64,000 nucleotides of DNA from JBDGYW01 sp964580055 (GTDB taxonomy: Bacteria; Gemmatimonadota; Gemmatimonadetes; Gemmatimonadales; GWC2-71-9): NCBI GenBank assembly GCA_964580055.1, contig CAZOJI010000024.1, forward strand, positions 1-64,000. Direction: 5' to 3'. Each line of letters begins with the position of its first letter. Within the stretch, counting starts at the first letter, position 1. The notes beneath the pieces were generated by a model. That model was not told where the DNA came from. It did not search any database and was given only the letters and a program-made list of their open reading frames with translations. Below, in pieces: positions 9,278-19,413 of this stretch. The position numbers and the translations under genes are program-made.

Positions 9278-12200
9278 ATGTCTCGACGAAACGTCGTCCT
9301 GGTTGTTGCGGCGTCGACCGTCATCGTAGGCGCCCTCAACGCACAACTAAGTACTCCCCTCGACTCAGTAGCGATGTCCGCGTTCAAGTGGCGCTCGGTA
9401 GGGCCGGCCAACATGGGCGGACGGGTGACGGACGTGGAGGGGCTGCCCAGCCCATCCAAGACCTTCTACGTGGCCGCGGCTACCGGTGGTATCTGGAAGA
9501 CCACCAACAACGGTACCACTTTCAAGCAGATCTGGGCTGATGATCGTGTGATATCTATGGGCGACCTCGCGATCGCTCCCAGCGACTCGAATCAGATATG
9601 GGCGGGAACGGGAGAGGAAGACTCTCGCAACTCGATTTCTCCGGGCGGCGGGATCTTCAAATCCACTGACGCCGGCGAGACCTGGGAACTGAAAGGCCTC
9701 GTTGAAACCCAGGTGATCGGGCGCATCGTCGTGCATCCCACGGACCCCGAAATCGTCTATGTCGCAGCGCTGGGTCACATCTGGAATTCCAATCGCGAGC
9801 GCGGACTCTATCGGACGAGTGACGGGGGCGATAGCTGGGAGTTGGTCAAGTCCATAAGTGACAAGGCCGGCTTTATAGACGTGGCGATGCATCCCGGCGA
9901 TCCCGGAGTGCTCTTCGCCGCGAGCTGGGAACGCGTGCGTGGCCCGTGGTTTCTTCAGAGCGGCGGACCGGGGAGTGCACTTTGGAAGACCACCGACGGT
10001 GGCGACACGTGGACCGAGGTAACCGGTGGCGGATTCCCCACCGCAATGAAAGGCCGCATCGGGATTGCGATCAGTCAGAGCAACCCCGACATCATGTACA
10101 CGATGGTCGAAGCTGAAGAGGAAGAGAACGGCTCGGGCGGTAACGGTCTGTACCGGTCAGAGGACGGTGGCGGTACTTGGGAAAAGGTGAACGACGCCAA
10201 CGCTCGGCCCTTCTACTACTCAGGTGTCGTAGTCGACCCAATGGATCCAGACCGCGTCTACTTTTCCTCCACGCCGCTGCAGTTCTCGAACGATGGCGGA
10301 AGAACGGCGGGCTCCACTGCCGTAGGCGTTCACACTGACGATCACGCACTGTGGATAGACCCTAACGATCCCGGCCGGATGGTGAACGGCAACGACGGCG
10401 GCGTCGCGATCACTTACGACAAGGGCGGTAACTGGTACTATCTGAACAACATGGCAATGGGTCAGTTCTACCACGTGAGCTACAACATGGAGGTGCCATA
10501 TCGGGTATGCGGCGGTCTTCAGGATAACGGCACCTGGTGCGGCCCCAGCAGGGTCCCCAGCGGTGAGGTGGGCAAATACCACTGGATCTCCGTGGGCGGA
10601 GGTGACGGCTTCTACTCTGCACAGGACCCGGAGGATCCCGACATCGTCTGGTCGGAGATGCAGGGTGGGGGCATGCGCAGGACGAACATATCCACCGGCG
10701 AGAGTATCTCGCTCGAGAAGCCTTTCTGGCGAGACGAGTGGCTTCCTTACCAGGACACAATCGTGATTCTGATGGAACAGGGCGTTCCAGGTAACGATCG
10801 GCGCATTCGTGCACTGAGCGACCGCGCATCGGCCGATTCGGCCGCCAACGACATGCGTTGGAACTGGAACACGCCGTTCCTCCAGTCCGCACACAACCGC
10901 AGCTGGTTTTACGCAGCAGGCAACATGGTGGTGAAGAGCACCGACTGGGGTGACGATCTCACTCCGATCTCACCCGACCTCAGCTACAACGATGCTGAGA
11001 AGGTGAGGGTCAGCATGACCACGACTGGCGGTATCACCGAGGATGTGACGGGTGCCGAAACGTACGGTACTATTGTCACGCTGGCGGAATCGCCACTACA
11101 GCAAGGCTTGATCTTGGCGGGTACTGACGATGGACGCGTCTGGATTACTCGTGACGACGGGGGCAACTGGACGGAATTGACCGCCAATTTCAGCGGCGTG
11201 CCCGAGTTTACATACGTGAGCCGCATCGAGCCGTCCCATCACGACATTGATCGCTTCTACGTTACCTTCGACGGTCACCGCACCAACGACTTCACGCCAT
11301 ACGTCTACGTGACTGACGATGGGGGACGGAGCTTCAGGTCGATAGTTTCGGATCTACCGACGGGCTCGGCCGATTTCGTGCATGTGATTCGCGAGGACCC
11401 ACGCAACGAGCACCTGCTGTTCGTGGGCACCGATGTCGGTGCGTACGTCTCGACCGATCGCGGTGAGTCTTGGCAGAGGTTCATGGAAGGGCTTCCCACG
11501 GTGCCGGTGCACGATCTCGAGATCCACCCCCGGGACAGAGAACTAATTGCCGCAACTCACGGCCGGTCTCTCTGGATAGTCGATATCGCGCCACTCCAGG
11601 ATTTGACCGACCAGGTCCTGGCAAACGGTGCAGCGCTGTTCGAGCCGCGGCGCGCCTTCCAGTTCGGCATGAAACCTCGAGGCGGAGAGTCCTACGCGCA
11701 GGCATGGTTCGCTCGCCCGACGCCTGGCTCTGAAGCCGAGATCAGCTATTACATTGCGGATGCAGTTGCGGCGGCAATCGAGGAGGAGCTCGAGGCGAAC
11801 CGCCCTGAAGGTGGGCGCCAGGCGCTCGCGCAGGAGGCTGGCCGGCAGCGACCGCTCATGCGAGCGGGTGGCCCGGGTGAACGTGCTGGTGCTCCGCGCG
11901 GTCCCCAAGTCGAGATAACAGTGACCAATGCGGCCGGTGACACAGTAAACATGCTGCGGGGTCCTGCGAGTGCTGGAATACATAGGGTATCCTGGAATCT
12001 CAGAGGCCCCCGGGAACCGGCTGCCGGATTGTCGCCCTATGAGCGCCGGGAACGGGAACGCATTGGTGCGCGTGCAAGAGTTGTCGCAGACTCGTTGATC
12101 GAGGCGGGCTGGAATCAGATGATGCTGAATCGTGTGGTCGGCTTGTTCACCGGCGAAGCCGACATTCAGGCACTGATGCGAATGTTCGGCGGCGGCGGGC

Positions 12201-12487
12201 GTGCCGCCGGGAGTGACCCTGAGGAGTTTCAAGAACGCCCGGGCGAGAGAGTGGCCGGAAGCCGGGGCAGCGCCGGTTTCAGCCAGATGCAGGAATTGGC
12301 TGAACTCGTGATGCCTGGTGTAAGCATGAGCACGATGATGCGGATGTTCAGGCGCAGCGGCCGCCAGGGTGAGATGGTCGATCCCGGCAGTTACACGGTC
12401 ATTTTGAAGGTGGGAGAAAGGACACTCACTCAGTCGCTGACGGTGCAAAGGGTGGGTGAGTACATGGGGAATACCTCGCCTTTCTAG
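9278..12487 (+). CDS. secreted BNR/VPS10-type beta-propeller protein (paralogue A)
   Basis: A 1069-residue exported protein. ATG 9278 follows GGAAAGG and begins a signal peptide ending near LNAQ. The body holds many Asp-box (BNR) motifs of the form S/T-x-D-x-G-x-x-W, for example STDAGETW, TSDGGDSW, TTDGGDTW, SEDGGGTW and STDRGESW. These form two sialidase/sortilin-like propellers over about residues 30-750. A C-terminal region contains GIHRVSWNLRGPR and an Ig/FlgD-like PGSYTVILKVGERTL. Such proteins are often annotated as glycosyl hydrolase or photosystem-assembly-factor-like, but no glycosidase active site is evident and the function is unknown. Two paralogues occur at 15843-19124 and 33359-36550. 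Confidence 0.85.
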   Translation: MSRRNVVLVVAASTVIVGALNAQLSTPLDSVAMSAFKWRSVGPANMGGRVTDVEGLPSPSKTFYVAAATGGIWKTTNNGTTFKQIWADDRVISMGDLAIAPSDSNQIWAGTGEEDSRNSISPGGGIFKSTDAGETWELKGLVETQVIGRIVVHPTDPEIVYVAALGHIWNSNRERGLYRTSDGGDSWELVKSISDKAGFIDVAMHPGDPGVLFAASWERVRGPWFLQSGGPGSALWKTTDGGDTWTEVTGGGFPTAMKGRIGIAISQSNPDIMYTMVEAEEEENGSGGNGLYRSEDGGGTWEKVNDANARPFYYSGVVVDPMDPDRVYFSSTPLQFSNDGGRTAGSTAVGVHTDDHALWIDPNDPGRMVNGNDGGVAITYDKGGNWYYLNNMAMGQFYHVSYNMEVPYRVCGGLQDNGTWCGPSRVPSGEVGKYHWISVGGGDGFYSAQDPEDPDIVWSEMQGGGMRRTNISTGESISLEKPFWRDEWLPYQDTIVILMEQGVPGNDRRIRALSDRASADSAANDMRWNWNTPFLQSAHNRSWFYAAGNMVVKSTDWGDDLTPISPDLSYNDAEKVRVSMTTTGGITEDVTGAETYGTIVTLAESPLQQGLILAGTDDGRVWITRDDGGNWTELTANFSGVPEFTYVSRIEPSHHDIDRFYVTFDGHRTNDFTPYVYVTDDGGRSFRSIVSDLPTGSADFVHVIREDPRNEHLLFVGTDVGAYVSTDRGESWQRFMEGLPTVPVHDLEIHPRDRELIAATHGRSLWIVDIAPLQDLTDQVLANGAALFEPRRAFQFGMKPRGGESYAQAWFARPTPGSEAEISYYIADAVAAAIEEELEANRPEGGRQALAQEAGRQRPLMRAGGPGERAGAPRGPQVEITVTNAAGDTVNMLRGPASAGIHRVSWNLRGPREPAAGLSPYERRERERIGARARVVADSLIEAGWNQMMLNRVVGLFTGEADIQALMRMFGGGGRAAGSDPEEFQERPGERVAGSRGSAGFSQMQELAELVMPGVSMSTMMRMFRRSGRQGEMVDPGSYTVILKVGERTLTQSLTVQRVGEYMGNTSPF

Positions 12488-12769
12488 CCCGGTGGGGTCT
12501 GCGTTAGTGGGTGCGGCAACAATGGCAGGAACGGAGTCTGAGGCAATTGCGGACCCGTCTGTTCCTAACCTGGAATTCCGCCGGGACCACTTTAGCTGCA
12601 GACTGGTTGAGACGTCATCCACAAGGGCCTCGGATCTTCCGCTTCGAACACCGTTCGATTATGAAACCTTCCGTTGCAACCATCGGTCTGCCTGCTAGTT
12701 TCCTGCAATCAGCAGTAGGCCCGGCACGCTGCCAACCGTATGGGCCAAGATCAACCAAAGGAGCGGGGC

Positions 12770-14311
12770 ATGGAGCAAAAAGGATACTTCGTCTCGGACA
12801 TACCGCGCAGGACCTTTCTCCACAGGACCGTGAAGGGCGGCATCGCGATTGCCGCGGCGCCGACCCTAGTGAGTCTGTTGGAGTCCTGCGCCGGTGGCGA
12901 CCTGTCTACTGCAAGCGCAACGGTCGATGTCGATCGGCAGATACTCGATGCGACGCTTCACCGAGCGCTTCGCGACGGCGGTGATTTCGCGGATGTATAC
13001 GTGGAGAAGCGTATCTCCCGGAACATCCGCATGGAGGAGTCCAAATTCAAGAGCGCCGAGTTCGGTGTGAGCCAGGGCGCGGGCGTCAGGGTCATCTCGG
13101 GCGATAAAACGGGGTACGCGTACACCGAGGAGATCACCGAGGAGAATATGGTTCGCGCCGCGGAGGTGGCTTCCACGATCGCTCGTGGTACCGAGGCCAC
13201 CCAACCAGTTCCGTTCGCGGGCCCCTCGACCCGTGAGACTTTCACGGCCGTGCAGATGCCGCTGGAGACGATTGCAGACAACAGGCGCATCAATGTGATC
13301 GAGCGCGCCAACCAGGCGGCGTTGGAATACGACGGCCGGATCGCCATGGCGATTGTCGACTACAACGACGAGGTACGCGGTCGCCTCATAGCCAACAGTG
13401 AAGGCGTATTGCTGAGCGACGAGCTGCCGCTGCTGTTCTTCATTGTTCAGACGCTGGGTGTTGGTAACGGTACGCGGCACATGGGGCGCGAACGTCTCAG
13501 CCGACACAGCGGCTTCGAGATGTTCGACGAGGTTTCCCCCGAAGAAGTCGCTCGTACCTGCGCGCGCGAGTCCATAGCTATGCTCGAAGCCCAGGACGCG
13601 CCCGCGGGACGCATGGACGTTGTAATGCAGAACGGCTGGGGTGGTGTGCTGGTGCACGAAGCGGTGGGGCATCCGTTGGAAGCCGACAACATAGCGCGTG
13701 AGATCGGTGCGTTTACTGGAAAGATGGGTCAGAAGGTGGCAAGCGACGTGTTCACGATGGTGGATGACGGGACGCTACCCAACATGCGCGGCACCATCAA
13801 CTTCGACGATGAGGGGACGCAGGCAAAGCGGAACGTGCTGATCGAAAACGGAGTGCTCAAGAAATACATGACGGACGTTCTGTCGGCGAAACAGTTGGGT
13901 CTGGGGCGAACCGGCAACGGAAGAAGAGAGAGTTTCAGGTATATCCCGATACCCCGTATGACCAACACGTTCATCGATGCGGGCAGTGAGAGCCCCGACG
14001 ACATCATCAGCTCGACGCAGAACGGCCTTTACGTCCAAAGCCTCAGCGGCGGGAGCGTCAATCCTATCACCGGTGAGTTCAACTTCACATGCCGGGAGGC
14101 GTATCAAATCGAGAATGGGGAGAAGACGACGCCAGTCAAGGGTGCCACTCTGGTAGGGAGTTGCATCGAGGTGGTGTCGAACGTCGATGCGGTCGGCAAC
14201 GATCTGGCGTTCGGACCGGGGATATGCGGCAAGGGGCAAGCGGCCGAGGTGTCGGCCGGCCAGCCCACCGTGAGAATTCGCGGTATCAACGTCGGCGGAA
14301 GCCGAGCATAA
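12770..14311 (+). CDS. tldD: TldD family metalloprotease with Tat signal (probable lipoprotein)
   Basis: A TldD-family protein of 513 residues from ATG 12770, chosen because AAAGGAG sits at 12757-12763; an upstream ATG at 12740 lacks such a site. TldD and TldE together form a zinc peptidase that degrades unfolded peptides. The zinc motif HEAVGH is present in VLVHEAVGHPLEADN, and the C-terminal SLSGGSVNPITGEFNF and GICGKGQ are typical. The N-terminus is unusual: PRRTFLHRTVKGGIAIAAAP is a twin-arginine export signal followed by LLESC, which resembles a lipobox. Export is predicted, whereas the E. coli protein is cytoplasmic. It is 34 bp upstream of its partner gene. Confidence 0.92.
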   Translation: MEQKGYFVSDIPRRTFLHRTVKGGIAIAAAPTLVSLLESCAGGDLSTASATVDVDRQILDATLHRALRDGGDFADVYVEKRISRNIRMEESKFKSAEFGVSQGAGVRVISGDKTGYAYTEEITEENMVRAAEVASTIARGTEATQPVPFAGPSTRETFTAVQMPLETIADNRRINVIERANQAALEYDGRIAMAIVDYNDEVRGRLIANSEGVLLSDELPLLFFIVQTLGVGNGTRHMGRERLSRHSGFEMFDEVSPEEVARTCARESIAMLEAQDAPAGRMDVVMQNGWGGVLVHEAVGHPLEADNIAREIGAFTGKMGQKVASDVFTMVDDGTLPNMRGTINFDDEGTQAKRNVLIENGVLKKYMTDVLSAKQLGLGRTGNGRRESFRYIPIPRMTNTFIDAGSESPDDIISSTQNGLYVQSLSGGSVNPITGEFNFTCREAYQIENGEKTTPVKGATLVGSCIEVVSNVDAVGNDLAFGPGICGKGQAAEVSAGQPTVRIRGINVGGSRA

Positions 14312-14345
14312 CAACCGGACGCGTAGACGTCAGGGAGACGCAATC

Positions 14346-15680
14346 ATGCAGCAAGAGAATCTACCGCAAGAGCTCGTTGATAGATGCCAAGGCAGAGGTG
14401 CGGACGCCGCCGAGGTTGTTCTGGAGACGAGTAGAAGACTGAGCATCGAGGTAAGGAACGGAGAGTTGGAGAAGGTCCAGGAGTCGTCTTCGCATGGAGT
14501 CGGGTTCCGCGTGTTCAAAGACAACAAGATCGGGTTTGCGCACAGCAACGATCTGTCGGACGCCTCAATCGATGAGGCTATAGAGAGCGCTGTGACTTTT
14601 TCCCGTTACATGACCGCGGACGAGCACAATATCCTGCCGAGCGATACCGGCATTACCGAAGTAGAGGGTTTGTATGATCCGTCCATCGCGGTGAATTCAA
14701 TGGACTCGAAGATCGAGCTCATCACTGAGGCCGAACAGCTCGCAATGCGCGATCGACGCATTACCAAGAGCGATGGCGCCCGGTACAACGAAGGTGACGG
14801 TACTTTGAGCCTGGCCAATTCGAATGGCCTCGCGAAGGACTATCGCTACTCCTACTGCGGGTTCGGTGTAACCGTGGTCGCCGAAAGAGGTGATGAAAAG
14901 TCGTCGGGAGGCGAGGGCTGTACTCGCCGCTTCTTCGCCGATCTGCGTCCTCCGGCCGAGGTTGCAGAAGAGGCGGCACGCAGCGCCTACGAGATGCTCG
15001 ATCCGCGGATGGTACAGACGCAGCGCGCACCTGTGATTTTCGACCGCGACGTGGCGTATGCGTTACTCGGCGGGATTCTGGGGGCCATCAACGGTGAGCG
15101 TGTCCTTCAGGGCGCGAGCTTTCTCGAGGACAAGGTCGGCGAGAGGATAGGCTCCGAGTTGATGACAATCGTGGACGATGGCACGAGGGCGAAAGGTCTG
15201 GCCAGCAGTCCCTTCGACGGCGAGGGCGTGCCGACGCAACGCCGCACTGTCGTCGATAGGGGCATACTTCAGGGGTTCATGTACAACACCATCGTGGCCT
15301 CCCGGGCGGGAGTCGAGAGTACCGGGAACGCCTCCAGAGGAGGGTTCGCAAGCCTGCCCGGTATCGGACCACACAACTTCTACGTGGCGGCAGGCGACAC
15401 CGATCCGCAGAGCATGATTCGAGCGACCCGGAACGGGCTTTATTTGAAGGGAGTCACGGGGTACGGTATCAACCCGGTGAGCGGCAACTTCAGCGGTGGC
15501 GCGCAGGGGTTCTGGATTCGGAACGGCCGCATCGCATTCCCAGTCCGCGGACTCACTATCGCCTCCACGGCTAACGAGATGTTGAATGGTATCGACATGC
15601 TGGGCAACGATCTCGATCTGAACCGAACGATGACGGCGCCGACCCTCAGGATCTCGGAGATGCAGATAGGTGGGGAGTAA
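14346..15680 (+). CDS. pmbA: TldE/PmbA family protein
   Basis: A 444-residue TldE (PmbA) homologue, the non-zinc partner of TldD. It has the usual N-terminal domain (AAEVVLETSRRLSIEVRNGE), a central GEGCTRRFFADLRP region and the C-terminal GVTGYGINPVSGNFSGGAQG. It lacks the HExxxH motif, as expected for the E subunit. ATG 14346 follows GGGAGACGCAATC. It is clearly co-transcribed with tldD. Unlike tldD it has no signal peptide, so the two subunits are predicted to lie in different compartments unless TldE is exported in complex or the TldD signal is not used. Confidence 0.9.
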   Translation: MQQENLPQELVDRCQGRGADAAEVVLETSRRLSIEVRNGELEKVQESSSHGVGFRVFKDNKIGFAHSNDLSDASIDEAIESAVTFSRYMTADEHNILPSDTGITEVEGLYDPSIAVNSMDSKIELITEAEQLAMRDRRITKSDGARYNEGDGTLSLANSNGLAKDYRYSYCGFGVTVVAERGDEKSSGGEGCTRRFFADLRPPAEVAEEAARSAYEMLDPRMVQTQRAPVIFDRDVAYALLGGILGAINGERVLQGASFLEDKVGERIGSELMTIVDDGTRAKGLASSPFDGEGVPTQRRTVVDRGILQGFMYNTIVASRAGVESTGNASRGGFASLPGIGPHNFYVAAGDTDPQSMIRATRNGLYLKGVTGYGINPVSGNFSGGAQGFWIRNGRIAFPVRGLTIASTANEMLNGIDMLGNDLDLNRTMTAPTLRISEMQIGGE

Positions 15681-15845
15681 TGAGTGGTAAGTGGTGAGTG
15701 GGGGAAGAAGAGTATTCGGCATCGTCTAGGCCTGACTGAGCCAGACGGGTAGAGCTGAGGCGGAAGAACCCCCCGGCCCTACTCGCCTACTCGCCTACTC
15801 ACCGCTCACCGCTCACCACTCACCACTCACCTCTCCCCCCGCTCA
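15681..15845. repeat. heptad short-tandem-repeat arms at a convergent junction (TGAGTGG / CTCACC)
   Basis: Directly after the pmbA stop come TGAGTGG, TAAGTGG, TGAGTGG (15681-15701). The opposite end carries CTCACCG twice, CTCACCA twice and CTCACCT (15798-15832), running up to the stop codon of the next gene; two 8-bp TACTCGCC units precede them. The right arm is the reverse complement of the left-arm word, so the transcript could form a long hairpin on either strand. It may act as a bidirectional terminator. Confidence 0.7.
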
Positions 15846-18800
15846 CCTCCAGTTCGGAATCCTCCCGCTAGTCCACGGGGCGCCGGCCGCTTCCGCAGTG
15901 TCCTCGATCCGTTTCATGTCCACTTCGATCAGAGTTGTGAGGCGCGTCAGAATCGAGCCAAACTCGCTAGCCACGATGTCGTACTGCTCGCGGTGCAAGC
16001 CGGTGACCTCGTGCAGGAGACCTCCCCAGCCACCGGTGAATCGACGTAGCCTGCCAATCAAAGACGGCGGGGTAGGCTCGTTTCTTCGAGCGATGGTCGG
16101 GTCGCCGGACATGGCCCACTGTACCTCGCGGAGACTGTTCTTCAAGGCGGCGAGATCTTCCCGAATCTGCGGGTCGATATTGGGTGTTCGGTCGAGCGCC
16201 TGTTCTAGAAGCTCAACTCGGCTCATCGCCTCACCGGCGGCGGCATAGGCTCCAAGGACCGCCCGTTGCAGGCTGGCCGCCTGCTGCTCGAATGCCAAAA
16301 CCTCGGCTGAGCGTCGATTGTCCACGTCGTCCAGCAAATATACCTCGAAGCTCTGGGGGGCGCCGACCGGCGTTGTTTCACCCCGTACCTTCTTCGCAAG
16401 CGAAACCGTGTAGGTGCCGGGCACCACGTACGGCCCGGCCTCGCCTCCGCCGCTCCCGCTTCTGACAGGGGCTTTGGACGGGTACCTGAGATCCCAGACC
16501 AATCGAGTCAAGCCGGAAGACGTGCCGCCAGTGAGGCGCCTTACTGCACGGCCTTCAGGGTCGCTGACGGTGAGAATCATCTGCGGATCTTCCTCGGTGT
16601 CCTCCATTCTCAGTGAGTCCCACGAGGGGTAGGTGACGTCCTCGCCTCGTCTGGCAGCCGCTTGATCCGCACGTTGCCGTTCCTCACGCAAAGAACGGAT
16701 TGGTTCCTTCAGGTAGTAGTAGAATACTGCGCCCACCGGCGGGTTATCGCGGGTGAAAAAGCGCGCTCCCTGCCAACTCGCGTCAGGCCTCGATTCCACG
16801 AAGAGCGGGGTGGGCTTGACTGGCAGCAGCGCGCCGTCGCTCGCGAGCAGGTCAGGCGTCAGGGCGCGAAGTGTCTCGAGGTCGTCGAGGATGTAGAAGC
16901 CGCGACCGAACGTGGCGATCACGAGATCGTCGTGCTGCGTCTGGAACACCATGTCTCGCACGAAGATGGTTGGCAGTCCTCCGCGGAGGCGGGTCCACTG
17001 GTCGCCCCCGTCTTTGGAGAAATAGATGCCGAATTCTGTGCCCGCGAACAGCAGGTTCGGGTCCTTGTAGTCCTCGAGTATGGTGTACACGGTGCCGCGT
17101 TCGGGCAGATCACTGTGGATTACCTCCCAGTTCCGCCCCAAATCGGTGCTCCTGGCGATGTATGGGTGATAGTCTCCGGCCTTGTGGTTGTCAAAAGCTA
17201 CGTACACGGTATTGGGGTCGTGCCACGAGGGCTGAATGTCGGTTATGAACGTGGTATCGGGCACGGCTCTGCCGATGGACGGTATCGCACGCCAATTCTC
17301 GCCGCCGTCTTCGCTGATCTGGATCATCCCGTCGTCGGTACCTGCGAAGAGCAGCCCTTCTCGCAGCGGGGACTCCGCGAGGCTCACGACGGCTCCCCAC
17401 ATGGATGTGGATACGTTCTTGGCGACTGCATCGACGCCCCATACGCGCCCCATCACCTTCAGACGATTACGGTCGATCTGCTTGGTGAGATCCGGGCTCA
17501 CAGTCCGCCAACTACTGCCGCGGTCGTCGCTCCGGAATATGCGGTTGGCCGCGAAGTAGAGTCGGGACGGCGAATGCGGACTAATGATGAGCGGGGTGTC
17601 CCAGTGCCACGTGAGGGGTCCCTCTCCCGGGTCCGGCTCCGGACGGATGGATACCCGCTCGCCGGTGGCGAGGTTCAACCGCACCAGCCCCGCGTACTGC
17701 GATTCGGCATAGATGATGTTGGAATCGACGGGATCGATCCGAGTGTAGAATCCGTCGCCACCCCGGGTGAGGAACCAGTCGCCGTTAGTGCCGCCCATGC
17801 TGGTGCGCGTGCGTGACGGGCCTCCGAACGAGCTGTTGTCTTGAGTGCCACCAAAGACCCGATAAAACGGGCGGGTGCTGTCGACTTCGACCCGGTAGAA
17901 CTGACCGAGTGGAAGGTTCTGGAAGAAGTCGTAGGTGTTGCCGCGGTCGAAGCTTTCGTACAAGCCTCCGTCGCAGCCTAGTATCAGGTGGTGGTTGTTG
18001 CCGGGATCGATCCAGAGCGCCTGGTTGTCGACGTGCTTGTCTGCCTCACCGAGGCGCTCGAAGTTGCGACCGCCGTCCTCGCTGATCCAGTTGTACGTGT
18101 CCATCGAGTATACTCGGTCGACTTTGACGGGATCGGCTTCGATCTCCTGATAGTAGAGGCCGATCGTCGTGTGGTCGCTCATACGCTCCCAGTTGACACC
18201 GTTGTCCTGCGAGCGGTAGAAGCCGCCGTTCTCCGCGGCCTCGACGATCGCGTAGACGACGTCGGGATCCACTGGAGAAATGGCTAGCCCAATGCGTCCC
18301 AGGTCACCACTAGGAAGCCCGCGCTGCGACTCGGTCCAGGTTGCGCCGCCGTCTGTCGACCTATGTATGCCTGACTCAGGACCTCCGGCGATGTATGCGA
18401 ACTGCCGCCGTGCGCGCTGCCACGTGGTCGCAATCAGCACGTCAGGGTTGCGCGGGTCCATCACGAGGTCGCTCACACCGGTCCACTCTCCAGCGTCGAG
18501 GATCTTCTCCCATGTATCTCCGCCGTCAGTGGTCTTGTAGAGACCACGGTCCCCACCGCCGTTGAAGACAGGACCCTGAGAGGCGACATAGACTATGTTG
18601 GAGTTCCGCGGGTCGACGATGATCCTGCCTATGTGCTCAGATTGCGGAAGACCGACATTCTCCCAGTTGCGGCCGCCGTCGATCGACTTGTATACACCGT
18701 CGCCGTAGGAGACCGATCGCTGGGCGTTGTTTTCGCCGGTGCCGACCCATACGACGTTCGAATTATTGGGATCGATCGTAACCGTGCCTATCGAATAAGA

Positions 18801-19124
18801 TCCCTCGTTGTCGAATATCGGCGAGAAGGTAGTGCCGGCGTTGGTCGTCTTCCAAAGTCCGCCCGATGCGGTTGCCACATACCAGGTGTGTTTGTCTGTG
18901 GGATCGACCGTGACGTCACTGATACGACCGGACACTACTGCCGGGCCGATGGAACGAAAACGGAGGCCGCTCACTGCTGTAGCGAGCGGGTCTCTCGCGC
19001 TTGCGGAATCGGAGTCGTCCGGTCCGCCACGGCGGCCCCGCTGGGCGTCAGCGGGGACAATGGCGGTCACGATCGCGATGGTCGCGAGAATGAGCACGAT
19101 TCTTGGATTTCTCTTAGAAGACAT
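15843..19124 (-). CDS. secreted BNR/VPS10-type beta-propeller protein (paralogue B)
   Basis: A 1093-residue exported protein with signal peptide (IVLILATIAIVTAIV, cleavage near ADA-QR). About ten Asp-box motifs are visible, including SIDGGRNW, TTDGGDTW, STDGGATW, SEDGGENW and SKDGGDQW, together making two propellers. The C-terminal module matches paralogue A: GLTRLVWDLRYPS, then PGTYTVSLAKKV, then a helical tail rich in Leu, Glu and Arg that may form a coiled coil. The opening FRSIGPAVVSGRISDV matches the FKWRSVGPANMGGRVTDV of paralogue A, so the two are homologous from end to end. It converges with pmbA. The ligand or substrate is unknown. Confidence 0.85.
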   Translation of the reverse strand: MSSKRNPRIVLILATIAIVTAIVPADAQRGRRGGPDDSDSASARDPLATAVSGLRFRSIGPAVVSGRISDVTVDPTDKHTWYVATASGGLWKTTNAGTTFSPIFDNEGSYSIGTVTIDPNNSNVVWVGTGENNAQRSVSYGDGVYKSIDGGRNWENVGLPQSEHIGRIIVDPRNSNIVYVASQGPVFNGGGDRGLYKTTDGGDTWEKILDAGEWTGVSDLVMDPRNPDVLIATTWQRARRQFAYIAGGPESGIHRSTDGGATWTESQRGLPSGDLGRIGLAISPVDPDVVYAIVEAAENGGFYRSQDNGVNWERMSDHTTIGLYYQEIEADPVKVDRVYSMDTYNWISEDGGRNFERLGEADKHVDNQALWIDPGNNHHLILGCDGGLYESFDRGNTYDFFQNLPLGQFYRVEVDSTRPFYRVFGGTQDNSSFGGPSRTRTSMGGTNGDWFLTRGGDGFYTRIDPVDSNIIYAESQYAGLVRLNLATGERVSIRPEPDPGEGPLTWHWDTPLIISPHSPSRLYFAANRIFRSDDRGSSWRTVSPDLTKQIDRNRLKVMGRVWGVDAVAKNVSTSMWGAVVSLAESPLREGLLFAGTDDGMIQISEDGGENWRAIPSIGRAVPDTTFITDIQPSWHDPNTVYVAFDNHKAGDYHPYIARSTDLGRNWEVIHSDLPERGTVYTILEDYKDPNLLFAGTEFGIYFSKDGGDQWTRLRGGLPTIFVRDMVFQTQHDDLVIATFGRGFYILDDLETLRALTPDLLASDGALLPVKPTPLFVESRPDASWQGARFFTRDNPPVGAVFYYYLKEPIRSLREERQRADQAAARRGEDVTYPSWDSLRMEDTEEDPQMILTVSDPEGRAVRRLTGGTSSGLTRLVWDLRYPSKAPVRSGSGGGEAGPYVVPGTYTVSLAKKVRGETTPVGAPQSFEVYLLDDVDNRRSAEVLAFEQQAASLQRAVLGAYAAAGEAMSRVELLEQALDRTPNIDPQIREDLAALKNSLREVQWAMSGDPTIARRNEPTPPSLIGRLRRFTGGWGGLLHEVTGLHREQYDIVASEFGSILTRLTTLIEVDMKRIEDTAEAAGAPWTSGRIPNWR

Positions 19125-19413
19125 GGGCTTTCAGACCTCGTGCTGTTGGTGAGCAGAAAGTGAACCGCACCGCTCGGGCTGGTTTCGGATAGTCAAAGAA
19201 AGTACACGCGTGGCGCAGCTCGTGCACGTCCTGACGGAGCTCGAGCTCGAGCTGTAAGCCTCGGGGGTTCTAGGCGTACTCGAAGCGTTTGAGTGTACAG
19301 GTCGGATATCCAGGATTCACCGATACTGGTACGCAGCGGTGCCGGCCGGCTCGTTTCGAAGGGCCGACTGGATCAGGAGCTGCCTTCGCTCCGCAGAGTT
19401 GCTCGTCCGTGCA

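Noticed and set aside
16662..17816. A 384-codon plus-strand frame inside propeller B
   Set aside because: The minus strand has repeated Asp-box motifs in one continuous frame; this is a mirror frame.
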